A stretch of DNA of 64,000 nucleotides from Hydrogenophaga sp. (GTDB lineage Bacteria > Pseudomonadota > Gammaproteobacteria > Burkholderiales > Burkholderiaceae_C), in assembly GCA_021154985.1 (NCBI GenBank), contig JAJNQE010000012.1:25858-89857 (forward strand), in the 5' to 3' direction. Each line of letters opens with the position of its first letter. Position 1 is the first letter of the stretch. The notes under the pieces were generated by a model, which was not told the origin of the DNA, did no database searches, and saw nothing but the letters and a program-made list of their open reading frames with translations. Of this stretch, positions 1 to 9,262 are shown piece after piece. The position numbers and the translations under genes are program-made.

Positions 1-1
1 T

Positions 2-2320
2 GGTGTGCCTGAAGATGTGATGGCGCGCATCGACGCGCAGCTCGCCATCCTGACCGCGCAGGAGCAGTCGATGCAGACCCTGCTCACGCAAGGCGTGGCG
101 GGTGCCGAGCGCCAGCCCTGGTTCTGCTCGGGCTGTCCGCACAACACCTCTACCCGCGTGCCCGAAGGTTCGCGCGCCATGGCCGGCATCGGCTGCCACT
201 TCATGAGCATCTGGATGGACCGCGCCACCGTGGGCTTCACCCAGATGGGTGGCGAAGGCGTGCCGTGGGTCGGCCAGCAGCCGTTCAGCAAAGACCAGCA
301 CATGTTCGCCAACCTGGGCGACGGCACCTATTTCCACAGCGGCCTGCTGGCGGTGCGCCAGAGCATCGCCGCCGGGGTGAACATCACCTACAAGATCCTC
401 TACAACGACGCGGTGGCCATGACCGGCGGGCAGCAGGTGGGCGAGCGCCCCGAGGGCCACAGCGTGGTGCAGATCGCGCAGAGCATGCGCGCCGAGGGCG
501 CGGTCAAGATCACCATCGTGACCGACGAGCCCGAGAAGTACGACGGCGTGAAGGGCCTGCCCGAGGGCATTGCCATCCAGCACCGGGATCTGCTCGACGC
601 GGTGCAGCGGGAGTTCCGCGAGATCCAGGGCACCACGGTCATCATTTACGACCAGACTTGCGCCACCGAAAAGCGCCGCCGTCGCAAGCGCGGCACGCTG
701 GTGGACCCGGCCAAGCGCGTGGTGATCAACGAGCTGGTGTGCGAAGGCTGTGGCGACTGCGGCGTGCAGTCCAACTGCCTGTCGGTGGAGCCGCTGGACA
801 CCGAGTTCGGCCGCAAGCGCACCATCAACCAGAGCACCTGCAACAAGGACTACTCGTGCACCAAGGGCTTTTGCCCGAGCTTCATCACGGTTGAAGGCGG
901 CCAGCTGCGCAAGAAGGACAAAAAGGGAGCCGGGGCCGAGTGGACCGGTGGTGCCTTGCCCGAGCCGGCATTGCCGATGCTGGGCGCGGAAGCCTGGGGC
1001 GTGATCGTGGCCGGTGTCGGTGGCACGGGCGTCATCACCATCGGCCAGTTGCTCGGCGTGGCCGCGCACCTCGAAGGCAAGGGCATCGTCACGCAGGACG
1101 CGGCGGGCCTGGCGCAAAAGGGCGGCGCCACCTGGAGCCATGTGCTCATCGGAGCCCGGCAGGACGACATCCGCACCACGCGCGTCTCGGCCGCATCGGC
1201 CGACCTGATCATTGGCTGCGACCCGATCGTGAGCGCCAACAAGGAAACCTGGGCCCGTCTGCGGGCCGGCCGCACCCACGTGGCCCTGAACGTGAGCGCT
1301 ACGCCCACCGCGGCCTTCGTGAAAAACCCCGACTGGCAGAACCCGGCTCAAGCCTGTGTGGACGCGCTGGTGCACAGCCTGGGCAGCGACTCGGTGGGCA
1401 CGTTCGACGCCGAGACGGCTGCCACGCACCTCATGGGCGACAGCCTGTACACCAACCCCATGATGCTGGGCTACGCCTGGCAAAAGGGCTGGCTGCCGCT
1501 GGAGCTGGTCTCGCTGATGCGCGCGATCGAGCTCAACGCGGTGCAGGTGGAGAAAAACAAGGCGGCCTTTGAATGGGGCCGCCGCGCCGCGCACAGCCCG
1601 CAGGCCGTGGCCGCGCTCTGGCAGAAAACCGGCGAGCAGGTGATCCAGTTCAAAAAGCGGGACTCGCTCGACGAACTGATCGCGCGCCGGGTCGAGTTCC
1701 TCACCGGCTACCAGAACGCGGCGTATGCCGCGAGTTACCAGCAGTTTGTGACCCGCGTGCGCGCGGCCGAAGCGCCGCTGGGCAAGACCACGCTGAGCGA
1801 GGCCGTGGTGCGCAACCTCTTCAAGCTCATGGCCTACAAGGACGAGTACGAGGTGGCCCGCCTGCACAGCGACCCGGCCTTCCACGCCCGCCTGGCCAGC
1901 CAGTTCGAAGGTGACTTCAAGCTCAAGGTGCACCTCGCGCCCCCCCTCATTGCCCAGAAAAACGAGCGTGGGGAGCTGGTCAAACAGCCGTTCGGTCCTG
2001 CCATGTTCACCGTCTTCAAGTGGCTGGCCCGCTTCAAGGGTCTGCGCGGCACGGCGCTGGACGTCTTTGGTCGCACCGAAGAGCGCCGCACCGAGCGCGC
2101 GCTGATCGGCGAATACCGCGCCGACATCGAGGCCTTGTTGCCCCAGCTGGCCGCCACCAACCTCGACCTGGCGGTGGAGATCGCCCGCATTCCGGAGCAC
2201 ATCAAGGGCTTCGGGCATGTGAAGGAGCGCAACCTGGCCGCCGCCCGTTCGCGCCGCGACGGCCTGCTGACCCAGTGGCGCCAGCCGGCCGGCCTGAGCA
2301 CGCTGGCCAAAGCCGCCTGA
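2..2320 (+). CDS. Fused indolepyruvate:ferredoxin oxidoreductase, 3' part (5' end outside the window)
   Basis: About 770 C-terminal residues are present and the reading frame is open to the left edge, so the gene starts before the window. The family oxidatively decarboxylates aryl pyruvates such as indolepyruvate to aryl-acetyl-CoA, passing electrons to ferredoxin. Visible parts, numbered from base 5: a thiamine-diphosphate-binding region (GIGCHFM near 60, GDGTYFHSG near 100, YNDAVAMTGGQ near 135), a cysteine-rich ferredoxin-like stretch (CEGCGDC near 246, then a CTKGFC run near 285), and a gamma domain opening with GVGGTGVIT near 337, followed by a long C-terminal region. This order (alpha, iron-sulphur, gamma in one chain) is that of the fused proteobacterial form of roughly 1150 residues. 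It is followed by a hairpin terminator before yajC. Confidence 0.88.
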   Translation, partial: GVPEDVMARIDAQLAILTAQEQSMQTLLTQGVAGAERQPWFCSGCPHNTSTRVPEGSRAMAGIGCHFMSIWMDRATVGFTQMGGEGVPWVGQQPFSKDQHMFANLGDGTYFHSGLLAVRQSIAAGVNITYKILYNDAVAMTGGQQVGERPEGHSVVQIAQSMRAEGAVKITIVTDEPEKYDGVKGLPEGIAIQHRDLLDAVQREFREIQGTTVIIYDQTCATEKRRRRKRGTLVDPAKRVVINELVCEGCGDCGVQSNCLSVEPLDTEFGRKRTINQSTCNKDYSCTKGFCPSFITVEGGQLRKKDKKGAGAEWTGGALPEPALPMLGAEAWGVIVAGVGGTGVITIGQLLGVAAHLEGKGIVTQDAAGLAQKGGATWSHVLIGARQDDIRTTRVSAASADLIIGCDPIVSANKETWARLRAGRTHVALNVSATPTAAFVKNPDWQNPAQACVDALVHSLGSDSVGTFDAETAATHLMGDSLYTNPMMLGYAWQKGWLPLELVSLMRAIELNAVQVEKNKAAFEWGRRAAHSPQAVAALWQKTGEQVIQFKKRDSLDELIARRVEFLTGYQNAAYAASYQQFVTRVRAAEAPLGKTTLSEAVVRNLFKLMAYKDEYEVARLHSDPAFHARLASQFEGDFKLKVHLAPPLIAQKNERGELVKQPFGPAMFTVFKWLARFKGLRGTALDVFGRTEERRTERALIGEYRADIEALLPQLAATNLDLAVEIARIPEHIKGFGHVKERNLAAARSRRDGLLTQWRQPAGLSTLAKAA

Positions 2321-2361
2321 GCCAGGGCCATCCGCCCATCGCTCCGGCACACCCCCCGGCA

Positions 2362-2367
2362 TACAAT
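2362..2367 (+). promoter_or_regulatory. Candidate -10 box upstream of yajC
   Basis: TACAAT lies 95 bases before the yajC start. The bases 17 upstream (TCGCTC) are a poor -35, so this is a tentative call. If used, transcription would run through the hairpin at 2383-2418 before reaching yajC. Confidence 0.35.
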
Positions 2368-2382
2368 CACCGGTTGTGTTCC

Positions 2383-2430
2383 AGCGCCCGGCACCGCTTG
2401 CAGCGGGGGCCGGGCGCTCGGCCTTTTTCT
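2383..2430 (+). terminator. Rho-independent terminator or leader hairpin between the oxidoreductase gene and yajC
   Basis: AGCGCCCGGC (2383-2392) pairs perfectly with GCCGGGCGCT (2409-2418), a 10-bp GC-rich stem, followed within a few bases by CCTTTTTCT. It is well placed to end the upstream gene. Because a candidate -10 lies before it, it might instead act as an attenuator of the yajC-secDF transcript. Confidence 0.7.
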
Positions 2431-2456
2431 GTTCCTGAACCTGTTGGAGACCGCCT

Positions 2457-2783
2457 GTGTTCATTTCCTCCGCTTACGCCCAAGCCGCCGCCGGTGGCGA
2501 CACCCAATCCACCATCCTGGGCATGCTGCCGCTGGTGTTGATGTTCGTGGTGCTGTATTTCGTGATGATCCGCCCCCAGATGAAGCGCCAGAAAGAGCAC
2601 AAGGCCATGGTGGAAGCCCTGGCCAAAGGCGACGAAGTGGTGACCGCCGGTGGTTTCCTGGGCAAGGTGTCCAAGATCGGTGAAATCTACGTGGGCGTGG
2701 AACTTGCCGATGGCATGGAAGTCCAGATGCAGCGCACCGCCGTGGTTCAGGTGCTGCCCAAGGGCACGCTCAAGAGCGTTTGA
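2457..2783 (+). CDS. yajC: Preprotein translocase accessory subunit YajC
   Basis: 108 residues from a GTG start, with GGAGA six bases before it. YajC is a small inner-membrane protein that associates with SecDF and the SecYEG channel. A single membrane segment (residues about 20-38, LPLVLMFVVLYFVMI) is followed by the conserved MKRQKEHKAMVEAL stretch and a short cytoplasmic domain with GDEVVTAGG, all typical of the family in length and order. It is the first gene of yajC-secD-secF. Confidence 0.96.
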   Translation: MFISSAYAQAAAGGDTQSTILGMLPLVLMFVVLYFVMIRPQMKRQKEHKAMVEALAKGDEVVTAGGFLGKVSKIGEIYVGVELADGMEVQMQRTAVVQVLPKGTLKSV

Positions 2784-2793
2784 CGGTGCGATG

Positions 2794-2820
2794 GGGCGGC
2801 TTGGCCGCCCTTCGCGTTTT
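2794..2820 (+). terminator. Weak hairpin between yajC and secD
   Basis: GGGCGGC (2794-2800) pairs with GCCGCCC (2804-2810) over a 3-base loop, with only a short T run at 2817-2820. It may attenuate transcription into secD or stabilise the yajC message; it does not look like a full terminator. Confidence 0.35.
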
Positions 2821-2879
2821 CGACCCGATCCAACACCGATCCCGCTGACACACTTGCGGCCTCCAGGGCCGGCATCACC

Positions 2880-4763
2880 ATGAACCGTTACCCGCTGTGG
2901 AAGTACGCGATCCTTGTGGTCGCCCTGCTGATCAGTGCGATCTACGCGCTGCCCAACCTGTTCGGCGAATCGCCCGCCGTGCAGGTGTCGGCGGCGCGCT
3001 CCACGGTGCGCATCGACAGCGGCACGGTGACCCGGGTGGAGCAGGCACTGGCGGCGCAGGGCGTGCAGGCGACGCTGATCCAGCTCGATGCCAACTCGGT
3101 CAAGGCCCGCTTCGAAAACACGGACGACCAGCTCAAGGCGCGCGACGCGCTGGAAAAAGCGTTCAACCCCGACCCGGCCGATGCCGGCCACGTGGTGGCG
3201 CTCAACCTGCTGCCGCGCACGCCCGCCTGGCTGATCTCGCTCGGCGCCTCGCCCATGTATTTGGGCCTGGACCTGCGCGGGGGTGTGCATTTCATGCTGC
3301 AGGTCGACATGCCTGCGGCCCTGCAGCGCCGCGCCGATGTGCTCGCCGCTGATCTGCGCAGCGCCTTGCGCGAAAAAGGTGTGCGCCACGGCGGCATCAA
3401 CCGCAGCGGGCAGACCATCGAGCTGCGAGCGCCCGATGCGCAGACCGCGCAGGCGGTCAGTGGTGTGATCCAGGACCAGTTCCCCGATCTGGTGGTGGCC
3501 GAGACGCCCGACGGCAGTGGCCTGCGGCTGGTGGCCACCATCAGGCCCGAGGCGGCCCGCCTGGTGCAAGACCAGGCCTTGAAGCAGAACATCACCACCC
3601 TGCACAACCGCATCAACGAACTCGGTGTGGCCGAGCCCGTGATCCAGCAGCAAGGTGCCGACCGCATCGTGGTGCAGTTGCCCGGTGTGCAGGACACCGC
3701 CAAGGCCAAGGACATCCTGGGCCGCACCGCCACGCTGGAAGTGCGCCTGGTTGACGAGTCTGTCGAGGGGCAGGCGGCCGAGCGCGGCACCGGACCGGTG
3801 CCCTTCGGTTCCGAGCGTTACCCGGAGACCAAAGGCCAATTCGTCGTCGTCAAACGCGACGTGCTGCTGACCGGTGAAAACCTCACCGACGCGCAGGCCG
3901 GCTTTGACAGCCAGACCCAGGAACCCACGGTGAACCTCACGCTGGACGCCAAGGGTGCGCGCATCTTCCGCGACGTGACCCGCGACAACGTGGGCAAGCG
4001 CATGGCGATCATCCTGTTCGAGAAGGGTCGCGGCGAGGTGGTCACGGCCCCGGTGATTCGCGGCGAAATCGGTGGTGGCCGGGTGCAGATCTCCGGTGCC
4101 ATGACCAGCGTCGAGGCCACCGACACCGCGCTGCTGCTGCGCGCCGGGTCGCTGGCCGCGCCCATGGAAATCGTCGAAGAACGCACCATCGGCCCCAGCC
4201 TGGGAGCTGAGAACATCGCCAAGGGCTTCAACAGCGTGATCTGGGGCTTCGCGGTCATCGTGGTGTTCATGTGCGTGTACTACGCGCTCTTCGGCATGTT
4301 CTCCAGCATCGCGCTGGCCTTCAACCTGCTGCTGCTGGTGTCGCTGCTGTCCATGCTGCAGGCCACACTCACCCTGCCCGGTATTGCCGCCATGGCGTTG
4401 GCGCTGGGCATGGCCATCGACTCCAACGTGCTGATCAACGAGCGCGTGCGCGAAGAGCTGCGCCGTGGCTCTTCACCGCAGGTGGCCATCAACACCGGCT
4501 ACGACCACGCCTGGGGCACCATCCTGGACTCCAACGTCACCTCGCTCATCGCCGGTCTGGCGCTGCTGATCTTTGGTTCCGGCCCGGTGCGTGGCTTTGC
4601 GGTGGTGCACTGCCTGGGCATCGTCACGAGCATGTTCTCCTCGGTGTTCTTCTCGCGTGGCCTGGTCAACCTCTGGTACGGCCGGCAGAAGAAGCTCAAG
4701 ACCGTCTCCATCGGCACCGTGTGGCGCCCCGAAAACCAGACCCCCGCCGCCAAGGCCGACTGA
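2880..4763 (+). CDS. secD: Protein translocase subunit SecD
   Basis: 627 residues, a normal length for proteobacterial SecD. With SecF it uses the proton motive force to help pull secreted proteins through SecYEG and release them in the periplasm. The first membrane segment is at residues about 8-26, followed by a large periplasmic domain with the LDLRGG motif near residue 130. A cluster of five membrane segments occupies about residues 445-605 and includes GMAIDSNVLINERVREEL, the conserved D/N/E motif of membrane segment 4. The gene lies 96 bases after yajC and 15 bases before secF. Confidence 0.97.
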   Translation: MNRYPLWKYAILVVALLISAIYALPNLFGESPAVQVSAARSTVRIDSGTVTRVEQALAAQGVQATLIQLDANSVKARFENTDDQLKARDALEKAFNPDPADAGHVVALNLLPRTPAWLISLGASPMYLGLDLRGGVHFMLQVDMPAALQRRADVLAADLRSALREKGVRHGGINRSGQTIELRAPDAQTAQAVSGVIQDQFPDLVVAETPDGSGLRLVATIRPEAARLVQDQALKQNITTLHNRINELGVAEPVIQQQGADRIVVQLPGVQDTAKAKDILGRTATLEVRLVDESVEGQAAERGTGPVPFGSERYPETKGQFVVVKRDVLLTGENLTDAQAGFDSQTQEPTVNLTLDAKGARIFRDVTRDNVGKRMAIILFEKGRGEVVTAPVIRGEIGGGRVQISGAMTSVEATDTALLLRAGSLAAPMEIVEERTIGPSLGAENIAKGFNSVIWGFAVIVVFMCVYYALFGMFSSIALAFNLLLLVSLLSMLQATLTLPGIAAMALALGMAIDSNVLINERVREELRRGSSPQVAINTGYDHAWGTILDSNVTSLIAGLALLIFGSGPVRGFAVVHCLGIVTSMFSSVFFSRGLVNLWYGRQKKLKTVSIGTVWRPENQTPAAKAD

Positions 4764-4778
4764 ACGAGGCATCGCACC

Positions 4779-5732
4779 ATGGAACTCTTCCGCATCCGCA
4801 AGGACATCCCGTTCATGAAGCACGCGATCGTGCTGAACGCCGTCTCGTTCATCACCTTCGTGCTCGCCGTCTTTTTCCTGACCACCCGGGGTTTGAACCT
4901 CTCGGTGGAATTCACCGGGGGCACGGTGATGGAGGTGGCTTACGAGCAGCCCGCCGATCTGGAATCGGTGCGCAAGGTGATTGAAGGTCTGGGTTATGCC
5001 GAAGTGCCGGTGCAGAACTTCGGCACCTCGCGTGACGTGCTGCTGCGCCTGCCGGTGCAGGCGGGCAAATCGTCGGGTGAGCAGAGCACGGCCGTGCTGG
5101 CCGCCCTCAAGGCGCAGAACCCCGCTGTGGAGCTGCGCCGCACCGAGTTCGTCGGTCCGCAGGTCGGGCAGGAGCTGGTGGAAGACGGACTCAAGGCCTT
5201 GGGATTGGTGATCGTGGGCATCATGATCTACCTGGCCTTCCGGTTTGAATGGAAGTACGCGGTGTCGGCCATCGTCGCCAACCTGCACGACGTGATCATC
5301 ATCCTGGGCTTCTTCGCCTTCTTCCAGTGGGAGTTTTCGCTGGCGGTGCTGGCGGCGGTGCTCGCAGTGCTCGGCTACTCGGTCAACGAATCGGTGGTGA
5401 TCTTCGACCGCATCCGTGAGACCTTCCGCAAGCAGCGCAAGATGAACACGCAGCAGATCATCGACCATGCGATCACGTCGACCATCAGCCGCACCATCAT
5501 CACGCACGGCTCCACCCAGATCATGGTGTTGTCCATGCTGCTGTTTGGCGGACCGACGCTGTTCTACTTCGCCCTGGCGCTGACCATCGGCATCTGCTTC
5601 GGCATTTATTCGTCGGTGTTCGTCGGCGCGGCCATGGCCATGTGGCTGGGCATCAAGCGGGAAGACCTGATCAAGTCCGGCAGCAAGAACGAAAGTGATC
5701 CGGACGACCCGAACGCCGGCGCTGTGGTTTAA
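4779..5732 (+). CDS. secF: Protein translocase subunit SecF
   Basis: 317 residues, normal for SecF. The first membrane segment covers residues about 17-37; the periplasmic part begins with VEFTGG, the SecF counterpart of the SecD DLRGG motif; the C-terminal half carries the remaining membrane segments with SVNESVVIFDRIRE and the basic loop after it. It forms a complex with SecD in the inner membrane. It starts 15 bases after secD, which fits co-translation in one operon. Confidence 0.97.
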   Translation: MELFRIRKDIPFMKHAIVLNAVSFITFVLAVFFLTTRGLNLSVEFTGGTVMEVAYEQPADLESVRKVIEGLGYAEVPVQNFGTSRDVLLRLPVQAGKSSGEQSTAVLAALKAQNPAVELRRTEFVGPQVGQELVEDGLKALGLVIVGIMIYLAFRFEWKYAVSAIVANLHDVIIILGFFAFFQWEFSLAVLAAVLAVLGYSVNESVVIFDRIRETFRKQRKMNTQQIIDHAITSTISRTIITHGSTQIMVLSMLLFGGPTLFYFALALTIGICFGIYSSVFVGAAMAMWLGIKREDLIKSGSKNESDPDDPNAGAVV

Positions 5733-5815
5733 GCGCGAACACCCTGCGGGGCATACCCTTTGTGAGCGCCCCAACCCCGTGGCGCTGAAATCTTTCGTGT
5801 CATACTGAAAGCATT

Positions 5816-8245
5816 GTGTCGCCGCCCGATCAGCACGTCTCCTCCCTGGCCAAACAGGCACGTGAACTCTTCGTGGTTCACGTGGGTCGTGCCCTTCCCG
5901 AAATGGTCAAGGCCTGCGACACCCGGCTGACCAGCATCCTCGACCAGGCCGGTTCGGCCCGCGACATGCAAGCCCGGCGCGACGCCTGGACTGCCTTCCA
6001 GAAACACCAGACCACCTGGCTCAACCAGAGCCGCAAGGCGCTGCAACGCACCTTGTTGCCGCGCACGTCCAGCTCTGGACAACCCATCAGCCTGTCGGGC
6101 GCGCTGGAGCTGGTGGCCGAAGGTGCCATCGACGACCAGATCATGGCGTCTCGCCTGGCCATGCGGGTGCTGGAGAAAGCCTCGACCGAGCTCAACGAAT
6201 TGCGCCTGCGTGTGCAGCACCTGGAAAAACGCCAGGAGCTCTCGCGCGGCGACGTGCTGTTGCCCGACGTGACCGCGCGCATCCTGGTGTACCAGTGGCT
6301 GGAAGCCGACATGACGCGCGATGCCTGGGCGCTGGTACAGGACGCGCTGGCTCCCGTCATGACCGTCAAACTGCACGACGCCTACAAGGCCGCCAACGAG
6401 TTCCTGGTGGCCAGCGGCGTGATGAAAGAGATCGACCTGCAGGCGCTGGTCAAGCGAGCGCCCGGGGCACGCTCCGAAGGTCCGCCTGCTGCGCCGCCGC
6501 AGTCCAGCCCGGTGGGCGCGCGCATTCCTGCCGGCGGACCCGCGCGACCCGGCGGAGCCGGCGCCGGCTTCCGCCCTGCGGGTGCACAGCCGGGCACCGA
6601 CTCGGGGGCCGGCGGCCATTCGGGCCGCAGTCAGAGCGACTTCGCGGGCTCCGGTCCGGCTGGACGCTCCAGCACTCCCGGCTCTTCCAGCATGGGTGTG
6701 CAGGACGAAACCCGCATGATGACCAGCGCTTCGCCGCTGGCCCGAGCGCGCATGCGGGCGCAAGGTGTGGTGGGCCGCTTGCGGCGCATGCTGATCGACA
6801 AGGTGGGTGGCGATTTTGAAGCCACGCAGATCCTCCCGCCATCGCCCGGACTGGCGCAGGCCATGCAGCGCGCGGCGCCGGGCGACAGCGCCGGTGCGGG
6901 CTTTTATGTGTCGGGCAACAGCCGCCCGGGCGCCGTGTACATGGACGCGACCCATGTGGAGAAGGCCGCTGGCGCGCTGCGCCAGCGCACGGCCGAACTC
7001 AAACAGGTCGCCAGCACCCCCACCGAGAAGGCCACCATCGAGGTGGTGGCGCTCATGTTCCAGAGCATCCTGGCCGAGGAGCGCATTCCACCCAGCGTGC
7101 GCGTGTGGTTTGCCCGCCTGCAAATCCCTGTGCTGCGCGTGGCATTGGCCGAGCCTGAGTTTTTCAGCGCCCTGCAACACCCGGCCCGCCGCCTGATCGA
7201 CCGCATGGGATCGTGCGTGATGGGGTTCGAATCCAACGTGAGTTCGGCCGCGCTGGAGGCCGAGATCAAGCGCGTGGTGCAGGTGATCGAGCAGTACCCC
7301 GAAACCGGCCGGCGCGTGTTCCAGCTGGTGTTCGACGAGTTCCAGAAATTCCTTGCGACCTACCTCAGCGAGCAGGGCAGCGCCAGCCGCTTTGTGAGCG
7401 TGGCGCAGCAGGTCGAGCAAAAGGAAACCCTGTCGGTGCAGTACACGATCGAGCTGCGCAAGTTGCTGGACGAGGTGCCGGTGCGCGACGAGGTGCGCGA
7501 CTTCCTCTTCAAGGTCTGGGTCGACGTGCTGGCCGTGTCCAGCGTCAAGTACGGCCTGCGTCACGAAGAAACCAGCGCGCTCAAGCAAGTGGCCTCCGAC
7601 CTGCTGTGGGCGGCCAGCGCCAAACCCAACCGCGACGACCGCGCCCGCGTGATCCAGCAGTTGCCCGCCCTGTTGCAGCGCCTGCGCCAGGGCATGGGCC
7701 TGCTGGGCTTCACCACCGGCATGCAGGACCAGCACATCAAGTCGGTGAGCGACACCCTGGCCGACGCCTTCATGTCGCGCACCGAGGCCATCTCCCAGGA
7801 GCAGCTCGACAACCTCTCCGACCGCCTGGCCAACCTCGAGGAGTACCTGCCTGCCAACGGCCTGGGCGATCTGGACCTGGACAACGAGAGCATCGAGATG
7901 ATCACCGGCGTGGACGCCAGCAACATCGAGGTGATCAACCAGGGCGGGAGCCAGCCCAACGAGGCCATGCGCTCATGGGCGGTTGAGTTGCAGATCGGTT
8001 CGTGGTTTGGCCTGGACCACAACGGCAAGCTCAACAGCGTGCAACTGGCGTGGCGCAGCCAGCGCGGCCAGCTCTACCTGTTTGTCACCAACGGCGGTCG
8101 CTGTTTCCTGATTCAGGCCACGCGGGTTGCGTCGTACCTGCAGGCCGGTTTGCTCGTGCCGAGCGAGGAAGAGGCGCTCACGGTGCGCGCCACCCGCGAC
8201 GCGCTGTCCAAGCTCGACGCCAACCCCGAACGTCTGCTCAACTGA
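5816..8245 (+). CDS. DUF1631 family protein
   Basis: 809 residues from a GTG start. The N-terminal motif VGRALPEMVKACDTRL and the overall pattern resemble DUF1631, a large soluble family common in Burkholderiales and of unknown biochemical role. Residues about 215-300 are a low-complexity linker rich in Gly, Ala, Pro and Ser, which separates an N-terminal helical domain from a long C-terminal region. No membrane segment or signal peptide is seen. It lies 83 bases after secF, with a possible extended -10 (TGTCATACT) just before the start, so it may have its own promoter. The family assignment is from memory of its pattern; the function is not known. Confidence 0.75.
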   Translation: MSPPDQHVSSLAKQARELFVVHVGRALPEMVKACDTRLTSILDQAGSARDMQARRDAWTAFQKHQTTWLNQSRKALQRTLLPRTSSSGQPISLSGALELVAEGAIDDQIMASRLAMRVLEKASTELNELRLRVQHLEKRQELSRGDVLLPDVTARILVYQWLEADMTRDAWALVQDALAPVMTVKLHDAYKAANEFLVASGVMKEIDLQALVKRAPGARSEGPPAAPPQSSPVGARIPAGGPARPGGAGAGFRPAGAQPGTDSGAGGHSGRSQSDFAGSGPAGRSSTPGSSSMGVQDETRMMTSASPLARARMRAQGVVGRLRRMLIDKVGGDFEATQILPPSPGLAQAMQRAAPGDSAGAGFYVSGNSRPGAVYMDATHVEKAAGALRQRTAELKQVASTPTEKATIEVVALMFQSILAEERIPPSVRVWFARLQIPVLRVALAEPEFFSALQHPARRLIDRMGSCVMGFESNVSSAALEAEIKRVVQVIEQYPETGRRVFQLVFDEFQKFLATYLSEQGSASRFVSVAQQVEQKETLSVQYTIELRKLLDEVPVRDEVRDFLFKVWVDVLAVSSVKYGLRHEETSALKQVASDLLWAASAKPNRDDRARVIQQLPALLQRLRQGMGLLGFTTGMQDQHIKSVSDTLADAFMSRTEAISQEQLDNLSDRLANLEEYLPANGLGDLDLDNESIEMITGVDASNIEVINQGGSQPNEAMRSWAVELQIGSWFGLDHNGKLNSVQLAWRSQRGQLYLFVTNGGRCFLIQATRVASYLQAGLLVPSEEEALTVRATRDALSKLDANPERLLN

Positions 8246-8251
8246 GGTTGA

Positions 8252-9127
8252 TCAACCCTTGCGGGCCTGTTCGTACAGGCCTTGCACGCGGGGCACGTTG
8301 GCCTCCAGCTCGCGGATGCGGTTGGGGCCGCTGGGGTGGGTGGACAGAAAACCAGGCCCCGCCCCGCCACCGGCCGACGCCATCTTCTGCCACAGACTCA
8401 CGCTGGCCTGCGGACGGTACGCCGAGCGGGCGGCGAGTTCCAGGCCCACCAGATCGGCTTCGGTCTCGTCTTCGCGGCTGAACTTGAGCGTGAGCAACTG
8501 CGTGCCCAGATTGGCCGCCACATCACCCAACTGGCCCAGGCCAAACAGCTGCGCGGCGATCGACAGGCCAATGCTGGTGGCGCTGCTTTTGGCCACGCGG
8601 GCGCGTGCGTGTTCGCGCAGCGCATGGGCCATTTCGTGGCCCATGATCATGGCGGTCTCGTCGTCGGTGAGCTGCAGCTTTTCCAGAATGCCGGTGTAGA
8701 AGGCGATCTTGCCGCCCGGCATGCAGAAGGCGTTGATCTGGTCGCTGCGGATCAGGTTGACTTCCCACTTCCACCCGGTGGCGCGTTTGTTCCATTGGGC
8801 TGAGTGCGGCACGATGCGCCGCGCGATGTTGCGCAGCCGTTGCACCTCGGCATGGCTGGCTGGCAGCAGCGCCTTTTTGGCGTTGGCCTCGCTCATCATC
8901 TGCGCGTATTGCTGGCTGGCCGCAGCCTCGAGCTCCTCGGCCGGCACCAGGTTGCGCAGGGCCGAAGCCTGGCCCACGTCGACCTGCGCCGCCGCAGGCA
9001 GCACGGCGCCGGCCGCTGCCGCCGTGCCTGCCAGCAGAAAACCACGGCGGGCCGACCAGACGTGATCAGGCTTCGGCGCGGGGGAAGGACCAGCAGAGTG
9101 GGCGGACTTGAAATCGCAGATGAAACA
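8252..9127 (-). CDS. M48 family metalloprotease, main exon (start codon split off by a group II intron)
   Basis: This exon encodes all but the first residue of a 292-residue zinc endopeptidase, probably exported and acting in envelope quality control like the BepA/LoiP group. The zinc-binding HEMAH motif is in MIMGHEMAHAL, with a downstream EDETEADLVGL stretch giving the third ligand. Near the N-terminus ARRGFLLAGTAAAAG followed by AAAQ is a likely Tat signal peptide. If the intron at 9128-11939 is removed, the ATG at 11942-11940 joins in frame to TGT at 9127, giving MCFICDF. The base triplet just before that ATG is CCC and the one before it is a TGA stop, so the frame can only open there. 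Without splicing, an ATG inside intron domain VI (9142-9140) could start a slightly different N-terminus. The start is therefore the uncertain part; the enzyme identity is firm. Confidence 0.85.
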   Translation of the reverse strand, partial: CFICDFKSAHSAGPSPAPKPDHVWSARRGFLLAGTAAAAGAVLPAAAQVDVGQASALRNLVPAEELEAAASQQYAQMMSEANAKKALLPASHAEVQRLRNIARRIVPHSAQWNKRATGWKWEVNLIRSDQINAFCMPGGKIAFYTGILEKLQLTDDETAMIMGHEMAHALREHARARVAKSSATSIGLSIAAQLFGLGQLGDVAANLGTQLLTLKFSREDETEADLVGLELAARSAYRPQASVSLWQKMASAGGGAGPGFLSTHPSGPNRIRELEANVPRVQGLYEQARKG

Positions 9128-9168
9128 GGAGGGTAGGGCCATAGTATTTCTACTATAGCCCCCCCAGG

Positions 9169-9202
9169 GAACCGTACGTGCGCCTTTCAGCGCATACGGC
9201 TC
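9169..9202 (-). ncRNA. Group II intron domain V (catalytic hairpin)
   Basis: On the minus strand this 34-base hairpin begins GAGCCGTATGCG and ends GCACGTACGGTTC, with a GAAA-type tip and a two-base bulge. This is the standard length and shape of domain V, which holds the catalytic metal-binding site of the ribozyme. Domain VI follows at about 9128-9163. Confidence 0.93.
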
Positions 9203-9262
9203 TTGCACGTCCTTTGACTACGCGGAGTAGACGGGTTGCAAACCCTGTGCCGCTTCATCAAA

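Noticed and set aside
5729..7735. Minus-strand open frame of 668 codons opposite the DUF1631 gene
   Set aside because: It is a shadow of a GC-rich coding strand, with a composition dominated by Gln, His, Arg, Gly and Ala and no motif; the plus-strand protein has consistent features over the same span.
9128..9208. Extension of the M48 open frame into the intron (start at 9208)
   Set aside because: The extra N-terminus is translation of intron domains V and VI, not protease sequence.
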